Assembly (NCBI GenBank): GCA_018902385.1
Contig: JABSSW010000012.1
Coordinates: forward strand, 248,001-312,000
Length of the DNA: 64,000 nt
Direction of reading: 5' to 3'
Origin: Physcia stellaris
Taxonomy: Eukaryota; Ascomycota; Lecanoromycetes; Caliciales; Physciaceae
Below are positions 36,517 through 49,020 of the stretch, in pieces. Position numbers and translations under genes: made by a program. The notes under the pieces are model-generated. The model saw only the letters and a list, made by a program, of their open reading frames with translations. It did not search any database and was not told the DNA's origin. How positions within the stretch are numbered: position 1 is the stretch's first letter; each line of letters opens with the position of its first letter.

Positions 36517-39257
36517 TCAAGTAACCCCGCTTCCCTCAGGATAGCCAAAGGGAAAGTCCAAGAGTCCGTCCAGTGTCCATGAGAGAGGATCGAAAACCTC
36601 ATAATTAGCGTCACCGAAGAGGTTACCATCACTCAATAGTGCGGGATGGGCAAACGCTGGCTCCACGATAGCAGAAGATGTGGAGCTTTCGGCGGCCGAG
36701 TCCAGATTGGTGGGATTGCTTACGGCAGCTGTTTGCCAATGGGTTAGAACATAGGAATCCGATGTGGAAAGAGTGCAAGCTTACACTCCAGGTTCCCCTT
36801 TCCTTTTGCTTGAAACTCCTCTCTCCAACGCCAAACAGAGTCGTAAACCAAACTCATGCTCATCCGACATCTTACCTTCAGTTGAAGAGAGCTGTCGGTC
36901 ACCTCGTTGATACGCTTCGGTATCCGTGACCCGGCCCCACCGTTACTCCACAGCTGTGCGAGTACTTCTGCCAAGCGGCTTGGAAGGTCGTTGGTTGATA
37001 CACTGATCGTCCTGATCATCCAGATCGCACGTTTGAAGAGCGTCTTCCCGTATTCGAGATCCACTTGGTTGGCAAAAAGCTGTTGAGTAGCTTCAACAAG
37101 CTGAAACCGGCTGCTATAATCATCTGGAGTATGTAATTCGTCGCATGATGAATTTGGAAACCAGCAGAGATATCAGCGCTTGATGCACTCTCTAGAAACG
37201 AAGTTGTAGACATCCATAGTTGTGTGAGATGGAATTGGTAGTCCCTGGAAGTTGGTGACTGAAAAAAAGCGGAAAGCCTCAGATGTAATTCAGCGGCTCG
37301 GAGGTAAAGGGTGCTGACGGCTAGGTTATAGATGTCAGCTGCATCCTATATTCAATGAAGCTTGGTAATGGCTGGAAGTAGAAATCGACCACTTACAGGT
37401 GGGATTAGTGTGGGATTTCAATGTTGCTTCCAGCTCTTGAAGATCAGTTGCCAGGAACCGCATCAGATTAGATCTCTCTATATCGCTCGGTAATCCTACT
37501 GGATCTGAATCGTTGCTGTACAGTATCTGTGTCACCTTGTTACAAAAGCGTTCGATCAGCAGTCTTGCCTCTGCTTCTTCTGGAAGCTTGAAGCTGCCTT
37601 CTTTCAAACCGTGTGGGGCCAGCGTCCAGTCATAATGTGTAGCAGGAGGCTGGCCGTAACCTGTTGCAACACTAGTGATAGCATTAGCTTATCTGATTGA
37701 TTGATAAGAAAGCGTTTGATGTACCGTTGAGCCACAGCATTGCACGACGCCCATGTTCGGACACGGTCTTTCAGCTCTTCGGCTCTCAGCTCGACCTTGA
37801 ATTTTGTGAAGTCTTGAGCGTGACTCGGCCTGTGTAATCCAATTTGCTAAGTGAGATCATGAAATCAGCTCAGCCACCAGTTAGAAGGCTTCAAAGTTCT
37901 CGGCGTTCGTGATGCGCCACAGCCTCGGAATGCGGGCGTTGCGATTTGACTTCTAATTTCATCGGAGATTGGGACTAACAATTACGTACCATAGCAATCT
38001 GCATCATCATTCCGCTAAGCATGAAAGTAGGATCGGCAGATGTACTACTTATCGGCATCGGCCAAGTGCAAATTATACACAAAGCCTTCACGACGATGTA
38101 GCTCTGAGGCACACTCTCTAAAGTTGCCCAGAGTAGGCGAGACACAGGTCCAGCAAGGGAGGCCAGGAGTGTAGGGTCGGAATCATATCGACGTGCAGCA
38201 ACCGCAACAACTACCCAAAACAAGAGTGGCGAAGCTGCGTAGTAATCATCCGGGGATTTTAGGGGGTCCAACATTGGGAGCCAAGGATGATAGTAGGTGA
38301 AGAAACTATAGCTATGTCAGCCGTAGAACAGTACTCTATCTCATAGCCCGGCATGGTAAATGCATGAGCCACCAGATCCGTCAGAACATCGGAACTCACC
38401 TCAAAAACAGATGTCGTATCCTCTCCTGGGAAAGCACAACCCCCTCAATCCTCCTCGACGGCACTAACCCCCCGTTCGCCCCCTCAGAAACGCCCCTCCC
38501 CCACCCCCCTCGACCCCACTCTTCAAATCCATCAAGCTGGCCACCGCCTCCTGAGAACCAATATATTGATCGATAGAAGACTGCATGCTGACACCAACTC
38601 CCGTGGGACTAGCACTCATGCTGCCCGTCGCCGTCCCTGAGCCCTTTATGTGATGCAGCTGCCTCGCAGGCGAAGTCCTTCGGCTCTCCAACTGCGCCCT
38701 CAGCTCACTCAGCTCTTTCTCCATCTCCGCATTCTTATGTCGCTTGCCGACGCGTCGGAAGTTGGCGTCGATTTTGCAGTCAAGGTTGAGGCGCTGGCAG
38801 CGTTTGCAGGGGATGTAGGTCGGCTCTTGGATTACGTCGCAGCGAAGTTTTTGCTGGCGGCACTCGTTACAGGCTCGTTTCACTGCTCAGTTGATGTGGA
38901 GTTAGCATTTGTGCGGGCACGGGTAAGCAGTGTGTCGTCAGGCTAGTCCCTTGCGTGGGGCGATCAAGGGTACGGTGTTGTGACACCAAGAATGGGAAGG
39001 AACATACCGCCTGGGAGCCTCCTCCCGCCATCCCCTCCCTCGAGTCCATCTTCGGCACTAGAAGGCGAGGCTATCAAGCCTGCGGTGCTGGAGTTGCGCT
39101 TCCTGCCGTTGCCATCATCGCGGCTGCTGGGCCGGTCGTTGACGGGGCTGAAGGCGCTGGGGCTCAGGATGGTTTGGGTGTTAGCGGGGACTCCATTCTG
39201 ATCTTGTTGTGCCAGCTGTAGGTCTGAGAGCGGGAGGCCGTGCATCTGATCCGACAA
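36517..39257 (-). CDS. Zn2Cys6 fungal transcription factor with fungal-specific regulator domain
   Basis: Eight exons: 39257-39008, 38882-38400, 38305-37990, 37846-37725, 37671-37397, 37338-36785 and 36728-36517 (seven visible here; the second carries a frame change). Introns are 125, 94, 143, 53, 58 and 56 nt. Allowing one missing base in each of two exons, the product is about 737 residues. The zinc cluster CNECRQQKLRC...CKRCQRLNLDC lies at about 88-119, followed by a coiled coil (EMEKELSELRAQLESRR). The middle domain has LSQERIRHLF, then FFTYYHPWLPMLDP and YYAASPLLFWVVVAVAARRY; later come MSMSLVYDSVWRWREEF and an acidic end, DPLSWTLDGLLDFPFGY. Single-base losses lie at the G run about 38479-38510 and the T run 37073-37078. 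Target genes unknown. Confidence 0.8.
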
Positions 39258-40221
39258 TCAAAGTAGGGTCTTGCTGGTCTCCGAGAGCGGAGGGTTTGCT
39301 GGAAATACTCGGACGATTTATCCGCTTATCGGGTGGGGGAGGGAAGGCTTGGCAAGGCGGGGATCTCGACGTCGATCTCATTCATCCAAATCCTTCACAT
39401 CCTTCCATTGCAGCTCAGCTGACAATCTAGAGTCAAGAGTCTTCATGGCAGGAAGCAAAAGTCGGGAATTGTTCCCGGGGCGATTGAAACCGATCGCTCA
39501 ATGCAATATGACTCATAGAATCTCTTACTCACAGCCCGTATCCACTAAGGGCGAGATTGAATTTGGGAGAAAAATTGATAAAAAAGCGACAAAAGGTGAA
39601 CAGCATAGTTGGCAAACCACTGAAACATTGATCTCTGTACTAATCCCTATCTAGATGTGACCTTCTCCTCGTCAAAGACACTACAGCCCTTCCTCAATTC
39701 AAAGGTCTTGGCATCCGATGCTCTCTGATGTTGACCCATCTCTTTCTGACCGCGAAAACAGATGCCAAGATGATAGTATCTTCAAGCAGCTCGTACAAGT
39801 GACCCAGCCCGGGATCCAAATACAGAATCAATACGCGACTGATACGCGCAATGTTTAAACGAGAATCTCCATGGGGTACCAAGAAAAAACCCCATCTTAT
39901 TCAAAGGACAGCAAGGACCGTAAATGCCCTATCACCACTGGAATCTCCCATGTGTGTTTGCCTTATGCATCGCCGAGTTTCCCCGAAGAACCTCTGGCCA
40001 ATCGCTCTGGATTGCGCAAACAGGTCCCGTCTTACACCACCCCCAATTTCAAACACCAACAAGGTTTCAATTTACAGAATTAGCGCCGCATTCACTTTCC
40101 TAACCTCCATTTCTTCTCCAAGTATTTACCCACACTATCCAAGTCGACATCACCCTCCAATTAGATTTCTTCGCCGGAATAGGATGTACCAACGTCATCT
40201 GCACCGACATCCCCCCGGCGT
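39258..40221. other. Promoter side of the regulator gene, no gene supported
   Basis: Only short frames. A stretch at about 40100-40270 (LDFFAGIGCTNVICTDIPPA) looks protein-like and may belong to the decayed ORF that follows. Confidence 0.35.
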
Positions 40222-41407
40222 ATGTTGCAAAGCGGAACAGCTATCTTTCATCTGGCCTGCGAGGTAGGGAAGATCCCGAGATTTAAGAATGCCACATTCC
40301 AGCATCTGCTCCCAGAGGATACCGCAGCAGTGTGGCAGCAACGGACCGTACTTCATCCCCCATCCCAAAGTCTAGGCGAACTTATGGAAACGTGTGCAGG
40401 CTACTCGTCCAGCATCATGCAAACCAAATATGGCCCCTCAGAATGGGTTTACGATACACCGCAGAACGCGCCTAGAATTGCGCCATAAGATTACAAAGCC
40501 ATTGACTGTGCGAGCTATATCAATATACCCATCATCCCTTCTCGGGACCAGAACATGGTACAGATACTGACTATGGAGGGATCCTGGGGTTTGTATGGGG
40601 CGGTGGCAAGTGGTTTACCCGTAAAAATACGGCTAGCATGGTAGCACGAGGAGGTCAGACTTGTTAGTACCCCGAAATCCAGGATCAAGAGAAAAATTAC
40701 CTCGCGCTTGACGGGGACGGTTTATGCTCACGGACCGTCAAAGTAGGTTTATCCCGACGAGGATATAGTCAATGGGACGAAGTACAGCGGAGGGCTAGAG
40801 GACCTGATCTATGAGGGTGGGGATGAGACCTTGCTGAATTTTACTTCGATGCTGGAATACGGTGGATAGAAAGTAAAGAGCTTTCGGTTCCGAAAGAAGA
40901 GTAAGGGCGCTGGCTATCTGCGCCACACCACCGGAACCTTGATTCGCACCCGCGAAGGCTCATAACTTCCTTAGATCCAGCAGCTCGCAAACTCCAGCAG
41001 CAAGACGACCGCGCAATACTTGGTCCAAATCGGCATCACCTTGCTCTTTACCACGAGCATCATCCTCCCTTAAAGACCAGGGATCGCAGCGCCCTTTGAC
41101 GTCCCGGCCTGCAGTCATGGAGAGACGCGAAATCACTTCCATCACCTATCCATAACTCTACCCCTCAGTTGCAGAAGGGCCTCTATTACAGATCACGGAA
41201 CGAAGATCGGTATTGAAGCGGCGTCAAGAAAGTTTGCATCGAGCCTCACCAGCCTACTCGCGCCTAGGTCCCCGTCATCAGACCGTCTGCCGGGTCACGA
41301 CAATTTGGAGTCTGTATTGCATGCTTGTGTGTACCATGGCCGATTGGTGCAGGCTCGCTTTGTGAACATGGTATGGCGCATAGTTTACTTTAGCAAATTC
41401 CGCCATT
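40222..41407 (+). pseudogene. Decayed coding sequence, unrecognised
   Basis: One frame stays protein-like over some 390 codons, interrupted by a handful of stops (the first at about 40486). Readable stretches include AAVWQQRTVLHPPSQSLGEL, GPSEWVYDTPQNAPRIAP, YINIPIIPSRDQNMVQILTM, NGTKYSGGLEDLIYEGGDE and SVLHACVYHGRLVQARF. The composition is that of a folded protein and not of random sequence. I cannot assign a family. Either an inactivated gene or one with several unrecognised introns; the stops lack good splice sites around them, so inactivation is preferred. Confidence 0.35.
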
Positions 41408-41684
41408 AACCGGTTTTCACGGTGCGATCTCCTCTCTACCGGTTCGCGTTCTGTTCCTTCCGTGGAATTCGCGGGTTGATTAACCTTTCAAACACTTGGC
41501 ATGTAGCTAGCTAGCCCCGGATTTTCATATCCTTGCGTGGAACTAATTCCTTTGATTCGGATAGAATTGTTGTGCTGATTGGTATTCTTCCGTAAAGCCC
41601 CTGTCAGCCCTCAATAAGTTTCGAGATAGACTGATTATGGAATTAGGAAGACATCAAAGACATTGAATTATACGATAGTACAGG

Positions 41685-43249
41685 TTAATCATTTCCAATA
41701 TCTCCATCTATCACATCCTCACCATCAACCTCCACCCCGTCTTCGCAACCCTCGCCCCAGCAAGCACGAGCCCCCCACCAAAATGACACTCCCAGCCCAC
41801 ATCTGCGCCCCCACATACCCCCCTCATCCCTCTGCACCAACGCCCCCGCCAACGGCGGCCCCGTCAACAGCGCAAAACTCGTCACACTAAAAATCATCCC
41901 CATCCTAACCCCCGTCTTCTTAACATCCTCCGTCAAGCCGGCGACCATAGCCGCAAACAGCCCTTGCATGCCGGCCGTAAACCAGCCGTAGACGACGGCC
42001 CACGCGATCAGGGCGTCGGGGCTGGTGATGGCGGCCCAGCAGTAGAGCAGGAGGGCGGTGACGAAGGCGCAGGGGATGACGTAGTTGAAGGGCCCGCACC
42101 AGCGGTCCGAGACGTAGCCTGGGATCAGGCGGCCGAAGAAACCGACGCCGTTGATTATGATTATGAGGTTGAAGGAGGAGGATTGGGGGAGGTGGAGGAT
42201 GTCTCGGCCGAAGGAACCGACCTGGGGTAGTCAGTTGAGTCAATTGCTTGGTTGGATCGGAGGGATCTTTACGTAGAAATAGCCGAAGTACTGGCCCCAG
42301 AGCACTAGGAACATTCCTTCAAGGATCAGCGGTGCAACAAAGAGAGAACAAGAGGCTGCTCACCGATTGCGAAAAGGCTGTACGGCGTTTCGCGGAAAGC
42401 AGCCTGGACAGCAATTAGCTCTACCATATCAATCATCCACAGAAAACGAAGACATCTCACAAGCTCGATGAGCGGCCCCGCCTTCCGCGGCGGTAAGCGC
42501 GTCTTCATCAACGCCATGGAAACAGACGTGATCCCAAGCATCAGGAACCCCAAAGCGCGCATCGTCCACGGGAACCCAATCTTCGGCAGCAGCGTCTCGA
42601 CCATAGCCGGAAACACCATCCCCCCAGTCGCATTCCCAGTAGCAGCGATCGCGAGGGCCAATGCACGATTCTTAGCGAAGTACGTCGAGATACAAGCCAA
42701 AGCGGGGGTGAAGAGGAGCCCATTGCCAATGCCAGTGCAGATGCCTTGCGTCAAGAACAGGTGCCAATACCGGGTCGCGAGCGAAGTCATGAAGATGCCT
42801 ACGAGCTGCAGCACGGAACCCGCGATGAACACGGCGCGAAAGTAGCCCGCGTCGGTGGCGCGGCCGGAAATGGATCCGATGGCGAACAAGAGGAAGATCT
42901 GGATGGAGCCGACCCAGGAGATGGCGGAGGGCGTCTGGTTCAAGGCGTTGACGTAGTAGGTTTGGAATACTCCGAAGGAGTTGATGTAGCCCCACGTGTT
43001 GAAGACGACAAGGTGACCCATCAGAGCTTGGGTCCAGGCTTGAAGTCCGCCGTCGGGAGGTGGGCCGGGATCGATGGTCGAGGTCCGCGACAGGGTCCTG
43101 CTTATCGTCCTGAGTATGCCTCCTTGAGCAGCTGCGGTTTCTCCTAGCGTTTGTGGCTCCTTTTCGGCATCGGCGCACCCACTATGTTCCTCGTCTGGGG
43201 CAACAACGTTCGAGACATCGGGACCGGGAGAGCACTTGTTGACATCCAT
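41685..43249 (-). CDS. MFS transporter, monocarboxylate (MCT)-type
   Basis: Exons 43249-42461, 42403-42364, 42316-42273 and 42221-41685; introns 57, 47 and 51 nt, all with GT...AG and a branch-like CTAAT, CTGAT or CTGAC. 469 residues as read. A disordered N-terminus precedes PPPDGGLQAW, the entry signature of fungal MCT-type transporters. Twelve-helix features follow: HLVVFNTWGYINSFGVFQTYY, then SWVGSIQIFLLFAIGSISGR, GNGLLFTPALACISTYFAKNRALA, NGVGFFGRLIPGYVSDRW and FALLTGPPLAGALV. The last 50 residues (after about 41823) do not match the family; the frame one base over reads YVGAQMWAGSVILVGG, so one base seems missing in the G run at 41818-41823. Likely substrate: a monocarboxylate or related small acid; not determinable. 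Confidence 0.85.
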
Positions 43250-43820
43250 CCCTTGATCTTTTTGTCCTACTTTCGCGTTTTGGTTACACGAAAATTGTCA
43301 CAAAATTAAGACTGACGAAGATAAAAAAAAAAGATTAAATTGAACAGGGACAATACAGCCGGAATGCAGAACTTCAAGACCGAAGAAAATCATTTTGTTG
43401 AGAAATTGACTTCGAGTCACCGTTTGCCTCCGGTTCGGAGGAGCATTGATAAGCATCGTACTTAGCCTGACCAATCACACTTGACTCCAGACAAGCCGTT
43501 ACCTCACCGCAGCAGCTACCTCTTAGATTGTGGGCCGTTAACGCAGCGTGCAGTAGTGTATCCAGCGGGGTGATGTTGAGGCCCAACAGAAATTTTCCGG
43601 CAGCTGCTTGTGACGTAGTAGTAGTGCGACAGGCGAGCGGTGTGAATAAGGTACCGCAGCTAATTGCCGAGACAGCCGGCGCTTGTCGTTTCTTGATGTG
43701 TCATGGGATCCAATGACAGCTGGTACGTACCTCGTATTGGCGTCTCCTAATTATTGAATAATGGTGGTGAGTCTCGTTACCAACGTCGCCGAGCATGGCT
43801 GGAGTGCCCACATTATCCAG
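43250..43820. other. Intergenic, no gene supported
   Basis: Promoter region of the transporter and 3' flank of the next minus-strand gene. A poly-A tract lies at about 43323-43336. Confidence 0.4.
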
Positions 43821-45976
43821 TCACTCATAATTTCCTGCAGGAAATCTTCTCCCAGGCAATCTCTTTCTAACCTCGAGACCCTCGCCGACCTCTAAGATTC
43901 TTCCAGCTTCTCCTTCCCTGACTCCATAGCTTACTGTTCCTCTCTCCTTTTGAATGGCCTCTGCAATTTCTGGGCCATTCAATAACCCACCGCCTTGACC
44001 CAGAGGGTCCACCACGCCCTTCAGAAGCCGCGCCACCGCAAGGTTACTATCGTCCGTAATGACGATCGGCCGTGCAATCCAAAGCATCAGTACCACAAGC
44101 ATGCAATGGATGCCCACAATGCAAGCAGCAAGAGCGATAATGTATTGCCACTCGACTGAAAGACTATAACCCAATGTGGGTAAAGTCCCACGGATCTGAG
44201 TGTCAGGGTTGAAAATCGCCATTGCAGCCACAGAGCCTATAGCGAATTCAGACATGTGGGCTCCCACCTGTTCCGCGGTGAGTTTGTCAGTCTCCCAATA
44301 CGAACTAGGATCTATTAGTTGGTGATCAGGTTTTAGGCGCATAAATTACTTCATCTGTATCTAACAATGACAGAGACATTGGATTAATAGATTAAGGAAA
44401 CGGGATGACTTGCCCAAAAGGGTAAAGCTGATACTGCTGCCACTGTGGGTCCTTGCTTCCGGCTTGGTGTGTATATCTTCCACTGAGTGCGATCGAAGCC
44501 GCTGCTAGACGTGCATTGTCGTCTGGCAAGCGGTGCGCATCTTCACTCGCGTTGCTCACATTGCTCACGGTCACGTAGCATCGGAAAAGCGACCTTGGCC
44601 GTTTCGTGATGGGTCCCCCATTCCGTAAAGCAAAAAGCTGTATACATCGCGGCCCACAAGATTGGACTGTGGCATTCTGCGGAGCCAGTAGACCATTGTA
44701 GACATACGTCGTTGCATCGTTAGCCGCATCGGGCTTTGGTATGGAAAGGCTTCCGTTGAAGGTTTGATTGTAATAGTTGAACACCCAGGTTGCGTTCTCA
44801 CCATCTTGAGAGTCAATGGAATCGATGGAAGAGACACTATACTGGTGGCAGTTGTCGGCCGAGGCTCGCACGATACGTTCTGTAAGGTATGGATAGGCGC
44901 TAGCTCGATCATGGGGGTTGTATTCCGCAAAGCGGTAAGCAAAGTCCTGGCTTACTCTATTGTAAAAGTATGTACAGTTCTGCGGGGAACTGTAGATGTC
45001 TTGATCAGTCGTGTAGGGGCAGCGCCTCTGCCCACGGGTAAGCTCTCCATAGGTATGTGCTTGGTTTTGGGTAATCTCAGGTGGTGCGCCAGGCCTATTT
45101 CCGCAAAGAAGCTCCGCATAGTAGCAGTCAATCTTAGAGACGTTGACCATACCGTTCCGTGTGGTGATAGTTGTAGCGTCTGTTCCACCATCCATTGAAT
45201 ATGCCAATCCGATCACGGCGATGGACGCTTGAGCTAGCTTCTCAGTATTAGACAAGTAGACCCAAGAGCGGTGTTCCGACTCACAAGGTTGAGAGCGATC
45301 TACGAAGTGATTAGTACCGACTGTACCGAAGGAGCTCGGGGGAGGAGCATAGGGACTGATCCACGTCCGAAATTACATACCCAAGAAATGCAAATCAAGA
45401 AAGTTAAGGGCTTCCTTGACTCCCACATCAAATTGAGAAGTTTCATCAAGCTCTCGCCACCGAGAATGAGGTCAGCTTCTCGGATGGTATACCTTCGATT
45501 GGCCAGCACCCTCCAACGTAAGACTTTCGCCATATCCTTAAAGGCTTCCTACCAGTTCATCCGATGTCAGAGCCCGTACGGATCATGAAGGTGAGGTTTC
45601 TTACCAAGAAGTTGAGCCCGAGCGCGAGATTGAGGATTGTAATGATGACATTGAATTTTATCTTGTCCTGGTGTTCAACCGCGCCCTTATCTTGATATAT
45701 CTTCAGAGCCAGCACCGTGCCAACGACAATGGCGATGGTAAAGCCAAGACGGAGCGCTTGTTCCCAGAAGAGCTTCCATGTCTGCTTTATGGGTTCAAAG
45801 GTCTTCGAGTTAGGATTTTGGTTTAGTGTTTCTAGACATAAGAAACGTTAGTGGTGGTTCGATATCTAATGTGCGAGAACCTCACTTTCGTCCCTAATTT
45901 CGTCCCTTGAGACTTCTTCTCCATTGGCAGACTTGGCACCGCCTTTCAGCGGCGCATAGAGATCACCGATACGCAT
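43821..45976 (-). CDS. Four-span membrane glycoprotein, fungal family of unknown function
   Basis: Best model: exons 45976-45886, 45831-45605, 45548-45381, 45299-45285, 45237-44410 and 44291-43821, about 599 residues. Introns one to four (54, 56, 81, 47 nt) have clean consensus ends; the fifth (44409 to about 44292) is uncertain. Membrane segments: ALRLGFTIAIVVGTVLAL, then FNVIITILNLALGLNFL, a third around FLICISWIALNLLAQASIAV, and a last one IIALAACIVGIHCMLVVLML. Between the third and fourth lies a large, presumably extracellular domain of some 290 residues with many N-glycosylation sequons (NCT, NAT, NQT, NGS, NVS) and paired cysteines. This layout is common in uncharacterised ascomycete proteins. 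Function unknown. Confidence 0.7.
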
Positions 45977-46625
45977 GGGCAGACAATATCCCCAGCACAA
46001 AGGAGAACGCGATTACTGGTGCTAATCGTGGGCCAGGACCTCACTAAAACTCGGGGCCTCCCTTTGTACTCAGGCTGGATCACGGCGCATCAGAAGTGTC
46101 CGCCTGCTAGCAGAGGTGGAATAGAGGACAAGATGGAAGGGGACGAGCTGATGAGGGACGAACAGCTCCCCTGAAGAACGCTGCATTCTTGGAGAGGAGC
46201 TGAAGGTGACGAATATCAAGGATCAGGAATTACTACCTCGCCGCACAACTCGGTCTCATTTTCAGCTGGGTCTTGGCGCTGACAGTTTCGGCTCACCCGG
46301 GCCGAAACGCCGTTCATCATCGTAGAAAATCGTTGGCCGCGGTCCAGAATCTTTCAAATCGCAGAATATAAGATACGAGCAATGGCCATACCGGATCCTG
46401 ACTTAGACTAAAAAAAGTGGCGCTCGATCAAGCCATTCGCGCCAGAATTGAGATTTGATGCAATGTGCCACCGCTGAATCCTAACCTCCATCATATAGCG
46501 ACTATCTGGGGGTCAACTATCTTAGGCCCAGGGAACCGACATTGTGTGTCCATCGATACAACTCTGGGCGCCCGCTCGGCTTAGCCATTTCGGTACAACA
46601 TTCCATGATCTCAGATTATGGTGTT
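45977..46625. other. Intergenic, no gene supported
   Basis: Promoter region of the four-span gene and 3' flank of the HeLo gene. No repeat or RNA recognised. Confidence 0.4.
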
Positions 46626-48449
46626 CTAGACAGCAGCTGCGAGCCCTCTGAGGGTGGCAAGGCTTTCTTCTAGAATGCCCAGCGAGTCGAATATGTCCTC
46701 TGTGTCACTGTCCACTTGACTTGTGGCCGCGTGTAGACAAGTCATAACAATTTGGCTATAAGCAAACCCCATTCTATGGCAAAGGTCTGCGTGGATGGTG
46801 CCAAGGCCTGTCTCTCGTATCAAACTCTGCTTCTCACCGACCATGAAGTAGTATTCCGTGTCGTTCTCAGGAACGAGAACGGAGGAGGAAATGTCCTCTA
46901 ATGGGTTGCTCGCTTTGCGCCTCAAGTAGTGTAGAAGGACTGTCTGCAAAGGCGCCCAGAAACCCAATTCGAGCAGGACGCAGCCAAGACTATACAGATC
47001 GAAGGACTTGTTGAACGGGACTCTACCTCGACCGACTGTCAGAGGGTGACGATACATGTCTGACGTCCGCTGCGCTGATGGAGCTTCTGTAGTTTCCAAG
47101 GGATTATCCGCCCTTGCATATTCGTAGCCGCCAAGGTACGCAGGTGGCAGACTATCACCGATGTTCCAATCGGCTGACTTGGTCTTAAAGAACAATAAAT
47201 TATCGGGACGGATACACTTATGCATCCAGCCAGATGTGTGCAACTGAAGCATCGTCTCTGTCAGATTGACAGCGATATGAATTCTGCTATTTAGACTTGG
47301 TCGCTGGGATGACTGATTAAGAAGGTCTTGTAAAGTTCTCATCGAAAAGCCCGAAGACATCGTAGCTGGAGGTTGGAAGAGATAAGCATATCTTCCTGAT
47401 TTGGCAGCTTTGAGATACCCCAAGCAAGAGAGTGAATGGAAGGATGGATCTTCCATTTCAGCAAGCAGTGCGGCTACATGAGCGATCCTATACTTCAGCT
47501 TAGACTCCAACGAGCGTTCGACATTCTTCCACTCAACAATGATAGTTTGGCTGTCATAATGCGCAATTTCCCGCGAGATCGCAGAAGACGCATGGCCTTC
47601 GCAGCCCGATAGCATTTCCGGGTCGCGACGGAGTTTGTTCAGTCGTTCCACTGGCAAGTTCTTCCGAGTACTGGCTTTGACTGGTGTTACTAAAGTTGTC
47701 TGAGAGGATGAGGCAACAGATCGAGGACTGGTCGACCCTACTAAGTCTAACAGAAGACCCCGGTGCTTCAGACGAGCGGACGCTGCTATGGCTGCGTCCA
47801 CTGTATTTAACGGCCCAGCCATAACATCTAGTAGAGTTTTGTCAGAAGTTTGGGATACGATGGATCGCATTATAGCATTGTCTTCCGAGGATTTCAGCCT
47901 TTGATCCACATTGTGGAGAAGGCCAAAAAGTCGTTTATTGAAGTAACGTATGTCCTTTAGCAAAAGCCTCAATTTTTCTTCATCGACCGACGCCCATTTC
48001 AGTTTCTTCCACGGGTTGTTCCTACGCGAGTACACTTTTGCGGTGTCATTGATAAATTGAGGTCTTGCCTTCTCCAAAATTCGACCGAATAGGCGTTTGG
48101 GTTCCAGAATACCGCGGATCTCTTCATCGGTTATTGTCACATCCAGTCCATAATCGTTCTTTAGCTTCGCAGCATCAGTGAGAAGCTGTTCAAGATTCGA
48201 AAGGGTGCTCTGAACAATTGGTGGGTAAGGCACGTTGAGCTCGGGAGGCTCTTTAAAGAGACCCACCGTCGTCGCCCACTCATTCAGGCAATAGTGTTCC
48301 CACTCCAGTTGACATCGAAGGACATCACCTCTGCTTCCTAGCGCCTGCGCAGCTGAGAGAAGAACGAATCCTTTGACACAGCCATCGAAAAGTTGAATGC
48401 TCAAGGATATAAAACTGACGATGGAAGCAGCCTCGCCAACACCAGCCAT
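46626..48449 (-). CDS. HeLo-domain / pseudokinase protein
   Basis: Single-exon, intact, 607 residues from the ATG at 48449. A longer in-frame extension to 48731 is rejected because the HeLo domain starts exactly at MAGVGEAASIVSFISLSIQL, where family members start. Residues 1-210: HeLo domain (LFDGCVKGFVLL; DVLRCQLEWEHYCLNEW; KLKWASVDEEKLRLLLKDI; a helix near 165-185). Residues about 300-605: kinase-like fold (VEWKNVE for the VAIK lysine; SGWMHKCIRPDNLLFF at the catalytic loop; KSFDLYSLGCVLLELG). The HRD aspartate is Cys412 and no DFG is seen, so it should be catalytically dead. HeLo domains in HET-S and MLKL insert into membranes to kill cells; a similar role is inferred, not shown. The gene diverges from the kinase-ankyrin gene. 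Confidence 0.85.
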   Translation of the reverse strand: MAGVGEAASIVSFISLSIQLFDGCVKGFVLLSAAQALGSRGDVLRCQLEWEHYCLNEWATTVGLFKEPPELNVPYPPIVQSTLSNLEQLLTDAAKLKNDYGLDVTITDEEIRGILEPKRLFGRILEKARPQFINDTAKVYSRRNNPWKKLKWASVDEEKLRLLLKDIRYFNKRLFGLLHNVDQRLKSSEDNAIMRSIVSQTSDKTLLDVMAGPLNTVDAAIAASARLKHRGLLLDLVGSTSPRSVASSSQTTLVTPVKASTRKNLPVERLNKLRRDPEMLSGCEGHASSAISREIAHYDSQTIIVEWKNVERSLESKLKYRIAHVAALLAEMEDPSFHSLSCLGYLKAAKSGRYAYLFQPPATMSSGFSMRTLQDLLNQSSQRPSLNSRIHIAVNLTETMLQLHTSGWMHKCIRPDNLLFFKTKSADWNIGDSLPPAYLGGYEYARADNPLETTEAPSAQRTSDMYRHPLTVGRGRVPFNKSFDLYSLGCVLLELGFWAPLQTVLLHYLRRKASNPLEDISSSVLVPENDTEYYFMVGEKQSLIRETGLGTIHADLCHRMGFAYSQIVMTCLHAATSQVDSDTEDIFDSLGILEESLATLRGLAAAV

Positions 48450-49020
48450 CCACGCGACCAAATTCGGTCTAGCGCTTTCGGCATTTGCAATAAAACCCTC
48501 ACCAACAGGATTCGAAGAAGAAACCCTTCGAGATGCACAACTTTCTGCCGCACTTTCTTCTTGTAGATACACACACAAAGCAATTGCAGGGAAAAGACGG
48601 AGACTACGACTGTAATGCCTTGAGTAAGACCGTGCGAGAGGGAGAAAGTCTGCTCCGGTGATCGCGATGATCGAATGCCTCATGCTCAATATCTGCACGA
48701 GGCAGCCACTCACATTGAGACGCATCACCACTGCATACTCCTTATTTCTCGGAACGGTTTCGCCTTAGAAGTGCATATTATGGCCAACCCTGATCAGACC
48801 TAATCACCACCCCGTCCAAAGACCCTATAGATAAGCTGGTTGCAGTCAGGATTTGGCTTGGCATGCACTTCCCAAGGAAATGCACTTCACAGGTTTTATG
48901 GAGGTAGCCTGGGTTGGCGTGGGGCCTCATCATCGCGCTCGGCTTAGGCTCAGCCTTATCCACATATTGTACAGCTGGTCCACTCTCCCATGCCCATTCA
49001 GCGGTCAGTTCCCGGATAAG
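48450..49020. promoter_or_regulatory. Shared divergent promoter region
   Basis: The 571 bp between the start of the HeLo-pseudokinase (minus) and that of the kinase-ankyrin gene (plus). A shared promoter could allow co-expression. I see no specific factor sites that I can name. Confidence 0.4.

Noticed and set aside
42672-43178. 168-codon minus-strand frame with many Arg and His
   Set aside because: It is another frame of the MFS transporter's first exon.
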